A stretch of 64,000 bases of DNA, taken from contig CM049318.1 of assembly GCA_026874595.1 (NCBI GenBank), positions 20,559,456 through 20,623,455 of the forward strand, in the 5' to 3' direction. Made by a program: the position numbers and the translations under genes. The notes under the pieces are model-generated. The model saw only the letters and a program-made list of their open reading frames with translations. It did no database searches and had not been told where the DNA came from. Source of the DNA: Sipunculus nudus. Lineage: Eukaryota > Annelida > Sipuncula > Golfingiida > Sipunculidae. How positions within the stretch are numbered: position 1 is the stretch's first letter; each line of letters begins with the position of its first letter. This document shows positions 36,601-44,460 of the stretch, piece after piece.

Positions 36601-37772
36601 GGTTTAAAACCACTGCTCTAGGCGCTCCTTACACTAAAATTTTGAAAGAGCCGACAGATGTGATGACACACAAGCCAAGCAGTTTGTACCTAATGATAGT
36701 GGGAACTGTGGGTCTGAAATTTTGTAACTGCATTTTGAAACCTGCAAATCCACCACTCTCATTGGCTGGATCATTCTGCGCCTTGTGGCCACTCCCTGGC
36801 AGCAATATATGCCCAAAACCCTGTCACTGGAAGCAGTGGTTGAGTGGAGGAAGTTACAGAAGTGATGTATTGAGACCAGAACATAAAATTATCCACCAAA
36901 AAAAGCTTCTAACCTACCTTTACATTTGTTAGTATTCTGGTCTATTATTGCTTTCGTAGATGTTATCGCTCCAAATCTGTAAAACAAAGAATGCATATAA
37001 AACCTGAATCATAAGGAAACCATGCACCTGGCAGACATAAAAACACTAAAATGTGACATAATTCCTAAATGCAATAATAAAGGGTAAGCTTTCCTATTAA
37101 CATTTCATCCTAAACAATAAATTTTTGTGTTCTTTCTTATTCTGCTACCAAATGACTTTAATGCAGACATGTTAAGTGGTGTTAAGTTCCTATGGTTCTG
37201 AGCTTTTTTCTTCTTTTAAAACTAGATTTGAAGAAAACAGGATTAATTCATAACTGATCCACTTCTTGTCTATTTTTTCTGCACCATTAAACTGATTAGA
37301 TAAAATACTGAATCTGAAAAATTTCTATTAATCATTTAACTAAATGATTAAAAAATTTAATTAAATTTATACTGATATGTCATTTTCCAAGACATATCTG
37401 ACTGCTGAATCCAAAAGCCAACTCCCCTCTCCACCCCCACCCCCTCTATATAGTGAGAATATACAGTTTATAAAACAAGACCTTTGACTCCCGATTTATT
37501 TGTTTATAATATACAGGTGCCTCTGATATACAGAGTAATTACTGTTGACAGAGCTGTTATAGATCCTTAGTACTTTTTTTGTGTGAGACCTCTAATATAC
37601 AGAGTACTTACTGTTGACAGAGCTGTACTAGATCCTTGTCACTTGTATTTTGTGTGAGGCCTCTAATATACAGGTTGGTCGTGCTTAATGATTCCCCAGA
37701 TGAGGACTGTGTACTAGACTGACTACTGGAGGTATTAGGGCTCTGAGCCGGCATGGTTCTGTTAGGATAAGT
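18587..37772 (-). CDS. RBMS/shep-family two-RRM RNA-binding protein (whole gene, joined exons)
   Basis: Ten exons with consensus GT/AG sites and consistent phases join in this order: 37772-37612, 36976-36918, 33411-33320, 31891-31672, 31235-31150, 30597-30554, 25193-25055, 24000-23893, 20740-20651, 18697-18587. Starting at the first in-frame ATG (37754-37752) gives 363 codons plus TAG. RRM1 (about residues 27-97) has RNP2 LYIRGL and RNP1 KGYGFVDF. RRM2 (about 106-183) has RNP2 LYIANL and RNP1 RGVGFCRM. Then come VKFADGG and KKKN, typical of RBMS1-3 and Drosophila shep, and a Met/Pro/Gln-rich tail containing a DHSNT block like the DHS near the end of vertebrate RBMS proteins. Family members bind AU-rich single-stranded nucleic acid and regulate mRNA stability, splicing or insulators, often in neurons; that is family knowledge. 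The vertebrate paralogue (1, 2 or 3) cannot be assigned. The true N-terminus may lie in an upstream exon, because the frame is open across the acceptor at 37772. Confidence 0.93.
18698..19379. other. intron 9-10, proximal part
   Basis: Intron sequence between exon 10 and the regulatory island. I see no further exon or recognisable repeat. The long + strand ORF at 18529-19011 is antisense to exon 10 and continues into the satellite edge, so it is an accidental shadow. Confidence 0.6.
19380..20620. promoter_or_regulatory. intronic regulatory-like island (CCAAT, PBX/MEIS-like, CRE, AP-1 motifs)
   Basis: Within the last intron upstream of exon 10 is a CpG-containing, repeat-free stretch. It has CCAAT boxes at 19421-19425 and 19476-19480, TGATTGACAG at 19497-19506, and three TGACGTCA palindromes at 20253-20300. 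AP-1 TGACTCA lies at 20526-20532 and an inverted CCAAT at 20557-20562. The density of classic promoter motifs suggests an enhancer or an internal promoter. The + strand ORF at 19727-19972 lacks any domain I recognise. Function is inferred from motifs only. Confidence 0.45.
20253..20300. promoter_or_regulatory. cluster of three perfect CRE palindromes (TGACGTCA)
   Basis: TGACGTCA occurs at 20253-20260, 20278-20285 and 20293-20300, with an extra half-site TGACG at 20271-20275. Such sites are bound by CREB/ATF dimers. Three full sites in 48 bp of AT-rich DNA are far above chance. Confidence 0.7.
20651..20740 (-). CDS. RBMS exon 9: Tyr/Gln/Pro-rich tail segment
   Basis: A 90-nt exon (30 codons, phase 0 at both ends) with acceptor gattttcag and donor gtaggt. 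It encodes [19 protein letters not shown] then [10 protein letters not shown]. The order Y-x-x-A-Y-x-Q-Y..P and a short V/I-E end parallels the GAYLPQYAHMQ...VEE region of vertebrate RBMS. Confidence 0.9.
20741..23892. other. intron between exons 8 and 9 (contains the candidate microexon)
   Basis: 3.15 kb of AT-rich intron with phase 0 at both ends. Apart from the 36-nt candidate exon at 22350-22385 I see no coding segment and no clear transposon. A weak tandem occurs at 21,720-21,790 (ctgaggtaact repeated). Confidence 0.7.
22350..22385 (-). CDS. candidate 36-nt cassette microexon ([12 protein letters not shown])
   Basis: Between exons 8 and 9, which meet in phase 0, lies a 36-nt open stretch with acceptor ctaattgcag and donor CAG/gtatga. 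It would insert 12 residues, [12 protein letters not shown], without changing frame. Perfect phase, consensus borders and good codons argue for it. I know of no matching insert in other RBMS proteins, and a 36-nt open stretch can occur by chance. Treat it as an optional exon. Confidence 0.4.
23893..24000 (-). CDS. RBMS exon 8: Met/Gln-rich tail segment
   Basis: A 108-nt exon (36 codons, phase 0 at both ends). The acceptor is gttgttttag, which reads straight into ATGATTCC, and the donor is gtaagt. It encodes [19 protein letters not shown] then [17 protein letters not shown], corresponding to the MISPLAQQMSHLS region of vertebrate RBMS. As a phase 0-0 exon it could be skipped without a frameshift. 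Confidence 0.9.
24040..24184. mobile_element. small Tigger/pogo-like MITE
   Basis: A 145-bp segment starts cagaaaaacctcg and ends gaggatttactg. Those are imperfect terminal inverted repeats of the kind seen in Tc1/pogo (Tigger-like) elements, and the interior has the usual paired short motifs (cctccataaagtggtc and gtggtcgctaaagagg). TA follows the right end; on the left TA lies two bases out. It sits in the intron just upstream of exon 8. Confidence 0.45.
25055..25193 (-). CDS. RBMS exon 7: Pro/Gly/His-rich tail segment
   Basis: A 139-nt exon with acceptor ttctttgcag and donor gtgagt. It completes Gly (QNG) and encodes [15 protein letters not shown], then [17 protein letters not shown], ending in phase 0. 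The WMxQHPQYI segment parallels the SWMQPQPYI region of vertebrate RBMS. It is separated from exon 6 by a 5.36-kb intron. Confidence 0.9.
25194..30553. other. 5.4-kb intron between exons 6 and 7
   Basis: AT-rich intron. A 27-bp unit is repeated at 25925-25990 (aattgttcttatacagaaaa), and a roughly 60-bp partial duplication lies at 26815-26900 (ttttgataattgg..ctgcagcc). The rest is low-complexity intron in which I see no exon or transposon. A short AT microsatellite lies at 25478-25493. Confidence 0.7.
30554..30597 (-). CDS. RBMS exon 6: short linker exon ([13 protein letters not shown])
   Basis: A 44-nt exon with acceptor tgcatttcag and a consensus donor gtaagt. It encodes [14 protein letters not shown] plus two bases of Gly. 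The pattern P-x-x-Y-D-x then Q-N-G corresponds to the conserved YDP...QNG motif of vertebrate RBMS and fly shep, which supports this very small exon. Confidence 0.9.
31150..31235 (-). CDS. RBMS exon 5: end of RRM2 and basic KKKN segment
   Basis: An 86-nt exon with acceptor gtgtgtgcag and donor gtgagt. It completes the Gly codon, encodes [19 protein letters not shown] and ends WVNRED in phase 0. KFADGG followed by a Lys cluster is a hallmark of the RBMS/shep family just after the second RRM. Confidence 0.94.
31672..31891 (-). CDS. RBMS exon 4: complete core of RRM2
   Basis: A 220-nt exon (223 or 217 nt with the alternative acceptors) and the longest one. It encodes [14 protein letters not shown] (RNP2) through [11 protein letters not shown] (RNP1) and ends CLP plus one base. 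The donor is gtcagt at 31671-31666, a weaker site with C at +3. The acceptor is a tandem AAG-CAG-CAG, so exon starts at 31894, 31891 or 31888 would give three, two or one Gln after AK. The 31891 start matches the AKQQEQDP order known in vertebrate RBMS. Confidence 0.94.
31892..33319. other. intron between exons 3 and 4, with an interspersed repeat
   Basis: 1.4-kb intron. Its upstream half (32,860-33,225) is a copy of the element also found at 7,190-7,470. The + strand ORFs at 32282-32906 have no domain I recognise and are probably accidental. Confidence 0.6.
32860..33225 (+). repeat. interspersed element, copy 2 (family shared with 7.19-7.47 kb)
   Basis: Same family as 7,190-7,470, with an extra internal partial duplication (two segments beginning 'tggaacatatatgcaccaatg' / 'ggacactggaatatgggcca'). 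It ends with 'catggcggaggtctacac'. It lies inside an RBMS intron, 95 bp upstream of the exon 3 boundary on the plus strand. Confidence 0.65.
33320..33411 (-). CDS. RBMS exon 3: RNP1 of RRM1 to inter-RRM linker
   Basis: A 92-nt exon with acceptor gttttacag and donor gtaggt. It completes the Gly codon, then encodes [12 protein letters not shown] (RNP1 of RRM1) and GVQAQMAK, the conserved linker into RRM2. It ends in phase 0. The VQAQMAK segment is essentially the same as in vertebrate RBMS proteins. Confidence 0.95.
33412..35159. other. intron 2-3, AT-rich part
   Basis: Very AT-rich intron. The + ORF 33889-34071 and the - ORF 34304-34098 have no recognisable domain. No other feature seen. Confidence 0.6.
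35160..36430. repeat. 665-bp tandem pair of a degenerate repeat with ACGG tail
   Basis: Two diverged copies (35160-35660 and 35824-36325) start cgtgccatggtca at 35164 and 35829. They share, in order, atgtttgggcccataact, ggcatgt.cata.g, gtggttttgatattaggcag and gtttttaat. After the second copy come an (ACGG)n microsatellite (36347-36378) and the terminal 'gtcagctgagcta' motif shared with the blocks at 1.92 kb and 64.0 kb. It lies in the intron between exons 2 and 3. Confidence 0.8.
36918..36976 (-). CDS. RBMS exon 2: middle of RRM1
   Basis: A 59-nt exon with acceptor tgttttacag and donor gtaggt. It starts with one base that completes Gln, encodes [19 protein letters not shown], and ends with one base of Gly. 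The STKAI and TNKCKG segments are diagnostic of the RBMS RRM1. Its phases match both neighbouring exons exactly. Confidence 0.95.
37509..37594 (-). pseudogene. degenerate tandem copy of the 3' half of RBMS exon 1 with its donor
   Basis: The segment repeats the end of exon 1 (GLTQ...KDL..LCQQ) and the flanking donor region. In this copy the frame runs GLTQKKY and then TAA, because of changes in an A-run, and the donor is the weaker gtaatt instead of gtaagt. It lies directly downstream of the real donor, in the first coding intron, with a unit of about 86 bp. Confidence 0.8.
37612..37772 (-). CDS. RBMS exon 1 (coding): Ser-rich leader and start of RRM1
   Basis: A 161-nt exon. The acceptor is a pyrimidine tract ending in ttttcag at 37773-37775, and the donor is gtaagt at 37611-37606. 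It reads in phase 0 from TYPNRT, then ATG at 37754, a Ser/Thr-rich linker and [20 protein letters not shown], ending after two bases of a Gln codon. The ATG context (aaccATGcc) is acceptable, so translation may start here if upstream exons are untranslated. The ATG-less residues upstream (TYPNRT) could instead be joined to an unseen N-terminal exon. The 3' half of this exon, with its donor, has a degenerate tandem copy immediately downstream in the intron. Confidence 0.93.
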
Positions 37773-38159
37773 CTGAAAAGACAGAAAAAAATAGAACATT
37801 ATTAAAAGTCAGTCATAGGAAATAAATCAGGGATGTCTGAATACATTCAAAGATTTAATGTCCTAAATGTAGTCATGTCAAGTTCAGTCATTGCAGTCAT
37901 GTAGGAGTCTTAAGATGATTCTCTTTCTACACCTGGTGGAAAGATGACACACCAAAAGTTTGTCCAGATGGAGCTTTAAGAATTTATTTATAACTTATTA
38001 ATATATGGTTTGAAACTAACAACTAATGAGAATTGGTTCTCTTCTTAAAAGGACTGATCTTTCACTGCAGTAGACACCATATATTAAATTTGACACCGAA
38101 TTTCCTTTAATTGAATTTTCATTTCTACTTTCTTCTTTATTAATTTCTCCTTTTTCTCT

Positions 38160-38279
38160 CCCTATCTTTTTCTCTTCCTCTTTTCCTCTCTTTCCTTTCA
38201 TATTCTAGTCTCTCTTTCTCCGTCTCTCTCTCTGTCTATCTGTCTGTCTCTCTCTCTCTCCCACACATATACATACACA
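38160..38279. repeat. CT-rich microsatellite / polypyrimidine tract
   Basis: About 120 bp dominated by ct, with runs of tctctctctctctgtc and tctgtctgtctc, ending in cacacatatacatacacag. Confidence 0.9.
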
Positions 38280-38903
38280 GACAAATAGAGCAAATAAATA
38301 GAGGAATCAATGGAAAAATGAAAGTGAAAGCCCAGATTTCCCTGAAAATGACTACATGTACCAGGATAAAGGGGGAACCACAGATACAGTCAGTCACAGC
38401 TGTGCATGCAGTCACCAAGGCAACTACCAAGGCAACCACTCGGAAAAGGAAATAATGTGAAATAATGAAACATGTTTTATACATATACATGCACATAATT
38501 ATAAAACATGACACAATAATACCATAATCCTCATTTACTGCATTAATCAATGACATAAACCGTAAAATCTGTGTGGTTTAAAATAAGCAAAATAAGAACA
38601 TAAGATTTATTCTCACATATACACAAACACATACACATTCAGGATAACAATGAGCAAATACTTCTGTCACAGACCCAGCAGGGCCAGGGTAACACCAATA
38701 CACACATGGGGATCCTTGCTGGAGCTTGATCTGTCCGTAATATCAGACACATGACATACAATCTGCCTGTACTCACATTCCACATCCCCAGTAAATATGT
38801 CACATACCACACTCACTGTTCCCATGCTGGGACTGTCAAAGCGATATTCACAGCATTCAGGGGGTATATTTATACTCTTAACCAAGGGGTGCTTGATAAT
38901 TGT

Positions 38904-38905
<2 letters not shown>

Positions 38906-38957
<52 letters not shown>
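38906..38957. repeat. (AT)n microsatellite
   Basis: About 25 uninterrupted AT dinucleotides. They produce the artefactual YIYIYI stretch in a + strand ORF. Confidence 0.98.
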
Positions 38958-38961
<4 letters not shown>

Positions 38962-40942
38962 TATGTATGTTTTATTCAAACATGTTAAAGTTCTATGTTC
39001 TTCAAAGCCAATTTTATGCCAATATATTACGAAATGGATTCGTTCTTAAAAGATTTGAGAACCAAGATATATATTTGAACATTCAAAAGTCCAAAGTCAT
39101 AAAAAATCTGGTTATATGCCAATACCTACATTACAAAATGGATATGTTCTGAAAGGTACACATGACACTTTCTTATGTACATTTTATAATGATCAAATGT
39201 GACAAGTCTTTAAACTTCATCATAATCCTCAGTGCAAGTCTTGATATTTGTTTACATGGTTAAATCCTTGTGACAACACCACCAAGTAGCCTAGTAACAC
39301 ATGACCTTATTAAATATGCGTGGATGTTGCCCATAATCAAACTCAGGTGAGATAATCTATTGGTAAATACTTATGGAGTGTTTCATAAAAATCCAGGAAA
39401 GCCCCAGTAAGTTATCAAAGCAACACTAAAAGTTAATGGAAGTACAGACAGACAGATGGACAGACAGATGGTGGGTATATCATAATATTCCATGATATGA
39501 CGGGCATATATATTATAATAAAAATACTATCCTGACATATTTAAAATTCATTTTAAAAAAGGAATCTAAGATTCCCTGAAAATAGTTCAATGACTGATCC
39601 CTTTACATGTGTCACAATCTCTGGTGATGAACAAGCATCTATTTTTCTGGAGTAGTACTGGAGAAGAGTAAAAATCCCTTACTAATTATTGTTTTGACTT
39701 TTTTTCTGCAGCAGTGTGAGCAAAAAATGTACCAAATACTGTGTACTGAACAAGGTATTGGAGAAATGGTATTCAACAGTGAAGCCCGAGGTTTCATTTA
39801 ATGGAAATGTTCTTCTTTTATGGTTAATTATGTAATTAATAATCTCATGAATTTCAACACAAGTTTTAACCCCAAAATATCCAAAATCAATAATATTTCT
39901 GACTGTCTCTATTAAATACACTTTTTTTGCATGAAACCATATATATCATATATTGACTCAAACCATCAGTATCTAGGCACTTTTGAGGGATGTCCAAACA
40001 GACAGCCCAGTTCATAGCATGTGATATAATCACCATGGTGTTGATGATCCCCATGGAAACACAAAATCTTCCTGGGTTGTGTATGTAACCTGGCCTTCCC
40101 CCATCTGTTAGTGGTTTGAAATCATGTGATGTGAGACTGACCCTTTGTTATATGTTCCCTTTGAAACCCCAGTCCTGCCAGAAATGTGGCCAGGATCTAA
40201 CAGGTGAACTGTATCTGAGGGATGTATGGATTATATTGCACAGGTTGGTATCTCTTTTAAGGACATGATGTGAGAAATAAGGTCTCAGACAAGATACAGA
40301 CACCTAGACAGATAGCTGTTCCTTACTGATCCTACCTACACCATTAGATTATTATTATTATATCAGCAAGATTTAAAAATAAATGCCAATAATTAAAACT
40401 TAGGCAGCAGTTTAAATGATAGTTGCACTAGCAAAACATGAGAGCGGAGGCAGAAGAACTTTTAATAAATTGTGATTGTTTAAATGTCTCCCAGGCATTA
40501 TGAAAATTTAAGCAAATAATTTTAACTAGTATCTGTTTAACAAAGAATCTGTAAAAAAGTAAATCTTTATAAATCAACTCTACACTGCATTACATAAAAA
40601 AAAACTGGATATAGTCATCCCACAAGCAAATTCTAATAAAAATTCATTGTATTAAACTTCCAATCTAATAATTTGCAATATGGTAATTTAATATTATTAT
40701 GCCTTTGCACAAACTCCATTGAGAGCCATTCAAAATGATACTTTAACTATTGAAATACCTATGTTGTATCAATTGTTCCAATATTAACACAACTGCTTAT
40801 GATTGCCAACCTCTTTACCTTCATTATGTAGAGTTTATGGGCAGGGATTAATGTTGTGTTCTGATACTGTGTGTATACACAGGGGTGCCATGCAATGGTC
40901 ATGTACTGGTTAAGCAAAAACACCACTCCTGTATCCCAGCTG

Positions 40943-41018
40943 ACATAGCAACACAATAGGTTGCTAAGTGATCACCAGCAGCTTCCATAGCAACACAATA
41001 GGTTGCTAAGTGATTGAC
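40943..41018. repeat. 42-bp tandem duplication
   Basis: Two near-perfect copies of a unit containing catagcaacacaataggttg and ctaagtgat, offset by 42 bp. Confidence 0.85.
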
Positions 41019-41339
41019 AAAGGGCCAAAATGCACTGGCCCCAGGGTGCAATATTAACATTATGTCCAGCCTGGACATATGGTGGAAAGTACAATTCAGG
41101 AAACCTGGGGGCACCTGATTTTTAGCTACTATTGATGCCTTTTAAGTGAATTGTGACATCTGTCTCATTTTTATAAAAACAGTTGGTTAAGTAGCATATA
41201 GGTGGCATTGTATATGAGATTATGAATTATGAAAAAACACAGAAAATAATGAATCAATCCACTAATTTTTTTGGGGGTAATTAAAACTTCCCCAAATAAA
41301 TTTTTAGTGGGTTACTCAGGTCCCCCTTTCCCTGCCCCC

Positions 41340-41610
41340 CCTCCCCCAACCGGAGTGCAAAAACATTAATTTCTTCCTTCTGCCATTTTCTGTTTGTGCA
41401 GGATCTCAAATGTATGACTGATTTTCAAAGGTACAATATTAGTCCTAGGTCACAGACTTGCACCAGCTATTTATAACAAACCTTGACTTTATTACCAAGG
41501 TTCTGCACTCTATAACTGTTTCCCTATTATCACTCAGTTGTGGGCCATGGGGGGGGGGGGGGGGGGGGAGGCTTCCACCAACTGCTTAACCATGTATTGA
41601 GTATATTTGC
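41340..41610 (+). repeat. interspersed repeat with long G run, copy 1
   Basis: Shares the order gcaaaaacatt, cttctgccat, tgattttc/tgattatcactcaat, ttgtgggcc, a G-rich block and gcttcca..gattgcttgg / ccaactgctta with 57470-57650. In this copy the G block is a pure run of 20 G at 41549-41568. Confidence 0.65.
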
Positions 41611-42109
41611 AAATGTATAGTTTAAATTACTGAAAATCTGCAATGTCCTTATTTTAAAAGGTCCAAAACATGACTGTTCGGTCAGATGAAGATAGGTTAT
41701 AACAACAGTATGAGGTCTGTTCTGTCCAACAATAAGACAACCAGGTCAGCTGACTGACCACAAGGAAAACAAGCTGATATTGTTGTTGACACTGATCTGA
41801 TGATGTAATCACAGAAATGCTTTATATATGGATAGGATGGATACTGAGTCACATAACATAACATCATGTGATATTCTGGATTAAAAGAGACAACTGAAGT
41901 CATGTGCCTGTGAACATTGTAATATTGATATAATTTATAGACACAATAGCAAAATGGCACACAGCATGCATATTCAAATGTGTTATGATGAGTAGGTAGC
42001 CTGTTGAAACAATAACAGCCAAGCCAATATATAAAGAAAATACAATAATGTTACAATACCAGGGCTGCAATGATACTTTATATCATATTATAAGTACTGA
42101 GAAACTACT

Positions 42110-42190
42110 GGGGTAGGATACTGCCAGTGGTTAAGATACTAGACTATTAAGTGGGAGCCCCCAAGTTTGAACCCTGCCTGTCTAATGGAA
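42110..42190 (+). mobile_element. tRNA-derived SINE head (Pol III A and B boxes)
   Basis: An A-box-like segment tgccagtggttaagatac and a B-box-like agtttgaaccc lie at tRNA spacing, with a variable-arm-like gtgggagcccccaag between them, as in Ser/Leu tRNAs. The body beyond is not recognised. Confidence 0.5.
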
Positions 42191-42799
42191 GATTGGTGAA
42201 GTCACCATAGAACCTCAAGAGATCAACTCTCTCATATTTAAACCACAGGTTGTGACTTGTTTTATTTTCCCTATCCCTTTGCATATAAAACCTGAAATAC
42301 AGAAGGCTTAATACTATCAAATTCTCATATAAGGTACTCTTCATCCTCACTCAAAAGACAGTTCAAGTTATGCAACCAACAGTCCAAGAACATATCTGTC
42401 AGAAACGTATGTATTGTGATATCTCACCCAAGAGACAATGCATTTCAGAAAACATGCAAGGTATATCAAAGCTCAGTTTCCAAGCCCATGTTCTTCCTTG
42501 TTCATATACAGATAAACATCCTCTCATAAATTTACTTCCAGGAGTAAACTGAAATGTTCACCATGCTGCTGCTTGCTGGCTGCTTGCTGCTCCAGGAATA
42601 ATCAATAATACATCTGTAACATCTCTGTCCTTTGGATTAATCATGCAGAAATTAGCCAGTGAGATCACTGAGATGCCATTCAACTTATCACAGGCCAATG
42701 ACATTTCACCTTGCATGGCTTATCCATGGTGCCAGGAGATCATTAGGAATGGCAGACTTCACAGTCCTTTATTTGATCAAAAACTGTCATCTGATCAAT

Positions 42800-42976
42800 A
42801 CAGGGTCATCTGAATTTGACTTTGTATCCTGATGTATCAATACACAGGTAAAACAGGGTCATCTGAAGGAGCTGTATTTGACTTTGTATCCTGATGTATC
42901 AATACACAGGTAAAACAGGGTCATCTGAAGGAGCTGTATTTGACTTTGTATCCTGATGTATCAATATACAGGTACA
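42800..42976. repeat. three-copy minisatellite, 62-bp unit
   Basis: cagggtcatctgaa starts at 42801, 42854 and 42916, each followed by tttgactttgtatcctgatg and tatcaata.acaggta. The first copy lacks a short ggagctgta insert. Confidence 0.9.
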
Positions 42977-44016
42977 TCATTATCATACCACTAACAAATC
43001 TGCATGATGTATACATTTAACATTATCTCCAAATATCATTCACACTAAATCATTCACTACAGTTGTGTAAAGGAATAGTATGAATCCTGATCATTACTCC
43101 CTGAATCTTCCTTCACTTAATATTCTTTGGAAAAATATTCTTTAGTTAATGTTCTAACAATCCATCCATCTTAAGCCTGGGTGCTGATCATTAACACATA
43201 CATTCTGAAGTCTTAACCTAGCATTTTCCTGAAGAAAATCTTCATTCTAAGAAATGCAAGCCTCTGCAAAAACTCTGCTACCCACACTGTGTTTGAATTC
43301 TCTTATTTAGCCCATATTCCAAGGATTAATGGTGCAGAAGAGACTGTACATTTGTGAATATTTCTTGGTGACAATCATGAATCTGCATCATAAGCCAGCT
43401 CTTTTCAGGTAAAATGTATTTGGACTTCAATTCTACCCACAGTGTTTTTGCTCAGATGTTGGTGAGACAGCTAGTGTCTAACTATAGCCTAAGGTAAGTG
43501 TGTTATTCCTTTGTTATAAATTATGTTCTCAACTCACCTTTTATCACCTCAGGATGGTTCTTGTAACATGAATTTTTACAATAACTGATTGAAAACAATA
43601 CTCCCTAAACAATGTGTCCAATAACATATGACTCAATGGGCATTAACATCTTGCTTGATAAGGCCTACTTCTGAGTTGTGATGCCAGTCATAAGGGAAAC
43701 TACACTGCAGTGGCCATAATATCTTTTGCATCACTATTTAAGTACACATCTGGTAATCTACACATTATACTAAGGCAGTTTCTGTGCTTGGTTCGCATCG
43801 AAACCGGATTTTCTAAACCAGTTTACTTAAGTCTCAAAGTAGTTCACTTTGCGTCAGCACTGTAGTTTGCTTTACAAAAGCATCATAATTTTGTTGTCCA
43901 CACTGGGTTTGCAATCTGATTCAGGCCTGCTGTGACGCACACCCTTGAGCAACACACGCTCGGGCAGCATCAAGGGAAGTGGTCAAGGCTCTTTACTGAA
44001 GCTGGACATATTTGGA

Positions 44017-44024
44017 CTAGAAGC
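44017..44024 (+). repeat. left target-site duplication of the hAT element
   Basis: ctagaagc, identical to 44453-44460 on the other side of the element. Confidence 0.93.
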
Positions 44025-44452
44025 TAGGGCTGAAACGGGTACAAAATTTTGGACTCGAGTACCCGAAAAACATTACCTGACTCGGACTCGAGTACTCGTT
44101 ACCATGGCAAATAATGCTGTAAAGATAAAACGGACATCTTCTTGTCGATGCAAAATATGCATTAATTTCACTTTGTGATAGCCTAACTTTATCCAAACAA
44201 AGGAATAGATATAAATACTAAAAAAAGAAAAATTGATTCAAAACTTCAAAGCAAATAACTCATAAATGCAGGCTAAGTCCCTTCCAAATATGCTGCGATA
44301 ATGAATATAAACAGGCCTACAGACTGCCTGTAAATTTGCAGTAATATTCATATATGCATGTACATACACGAGTACTCGAGTCCAAATTTTGGACTCAAGT
44401 ACTCGGTAAGTATTACTCGGACTCGAGTACTCGAGTACTCCTTTCAGCCCTA
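44025..44452. mobile_element. non-autonomous hAT element (MITE), 428 bp
   Basis: The ends are TAGGGCTGAAACGGGTAC and the reverse complement of TAGGGCTGAAAGGAGTAC, 18-bp inverted repeats with 2 mismatches. They are flanked by a perfect 8-bp target duplication ctagaagc (44017-44024 and 44453-44460). An 8-bp TSD and a TAGGG end are hallmarks of the hAT superfamily. The interior has repeated gactcgagtactcg palindromes near both ends, and no transposase is encoded. Confidence 0.93.
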
Positions 44453-44460
44453 CTAGAAGC
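44453..44460 (+). repeat. right target-site duplication of the hAT element
   Basis: ctagaagc, identical to 44017-44024. Confidence 0.93.

Noticed and set aside
38751-39152. 133-aa plus-strand ORF with YIYIYI repeat
   Set aside because: The middle is a translated AT microsatellite and the ends have no domain.
42555-42595. Gln/Ala/Ser-rich minus-strand stretch as a missing N-terminal RBMS exon
   Set aside because: agcagcaagcagccagcaag looks coding, but no acceptor and donor pair gives a phase-0 junction to 37772.
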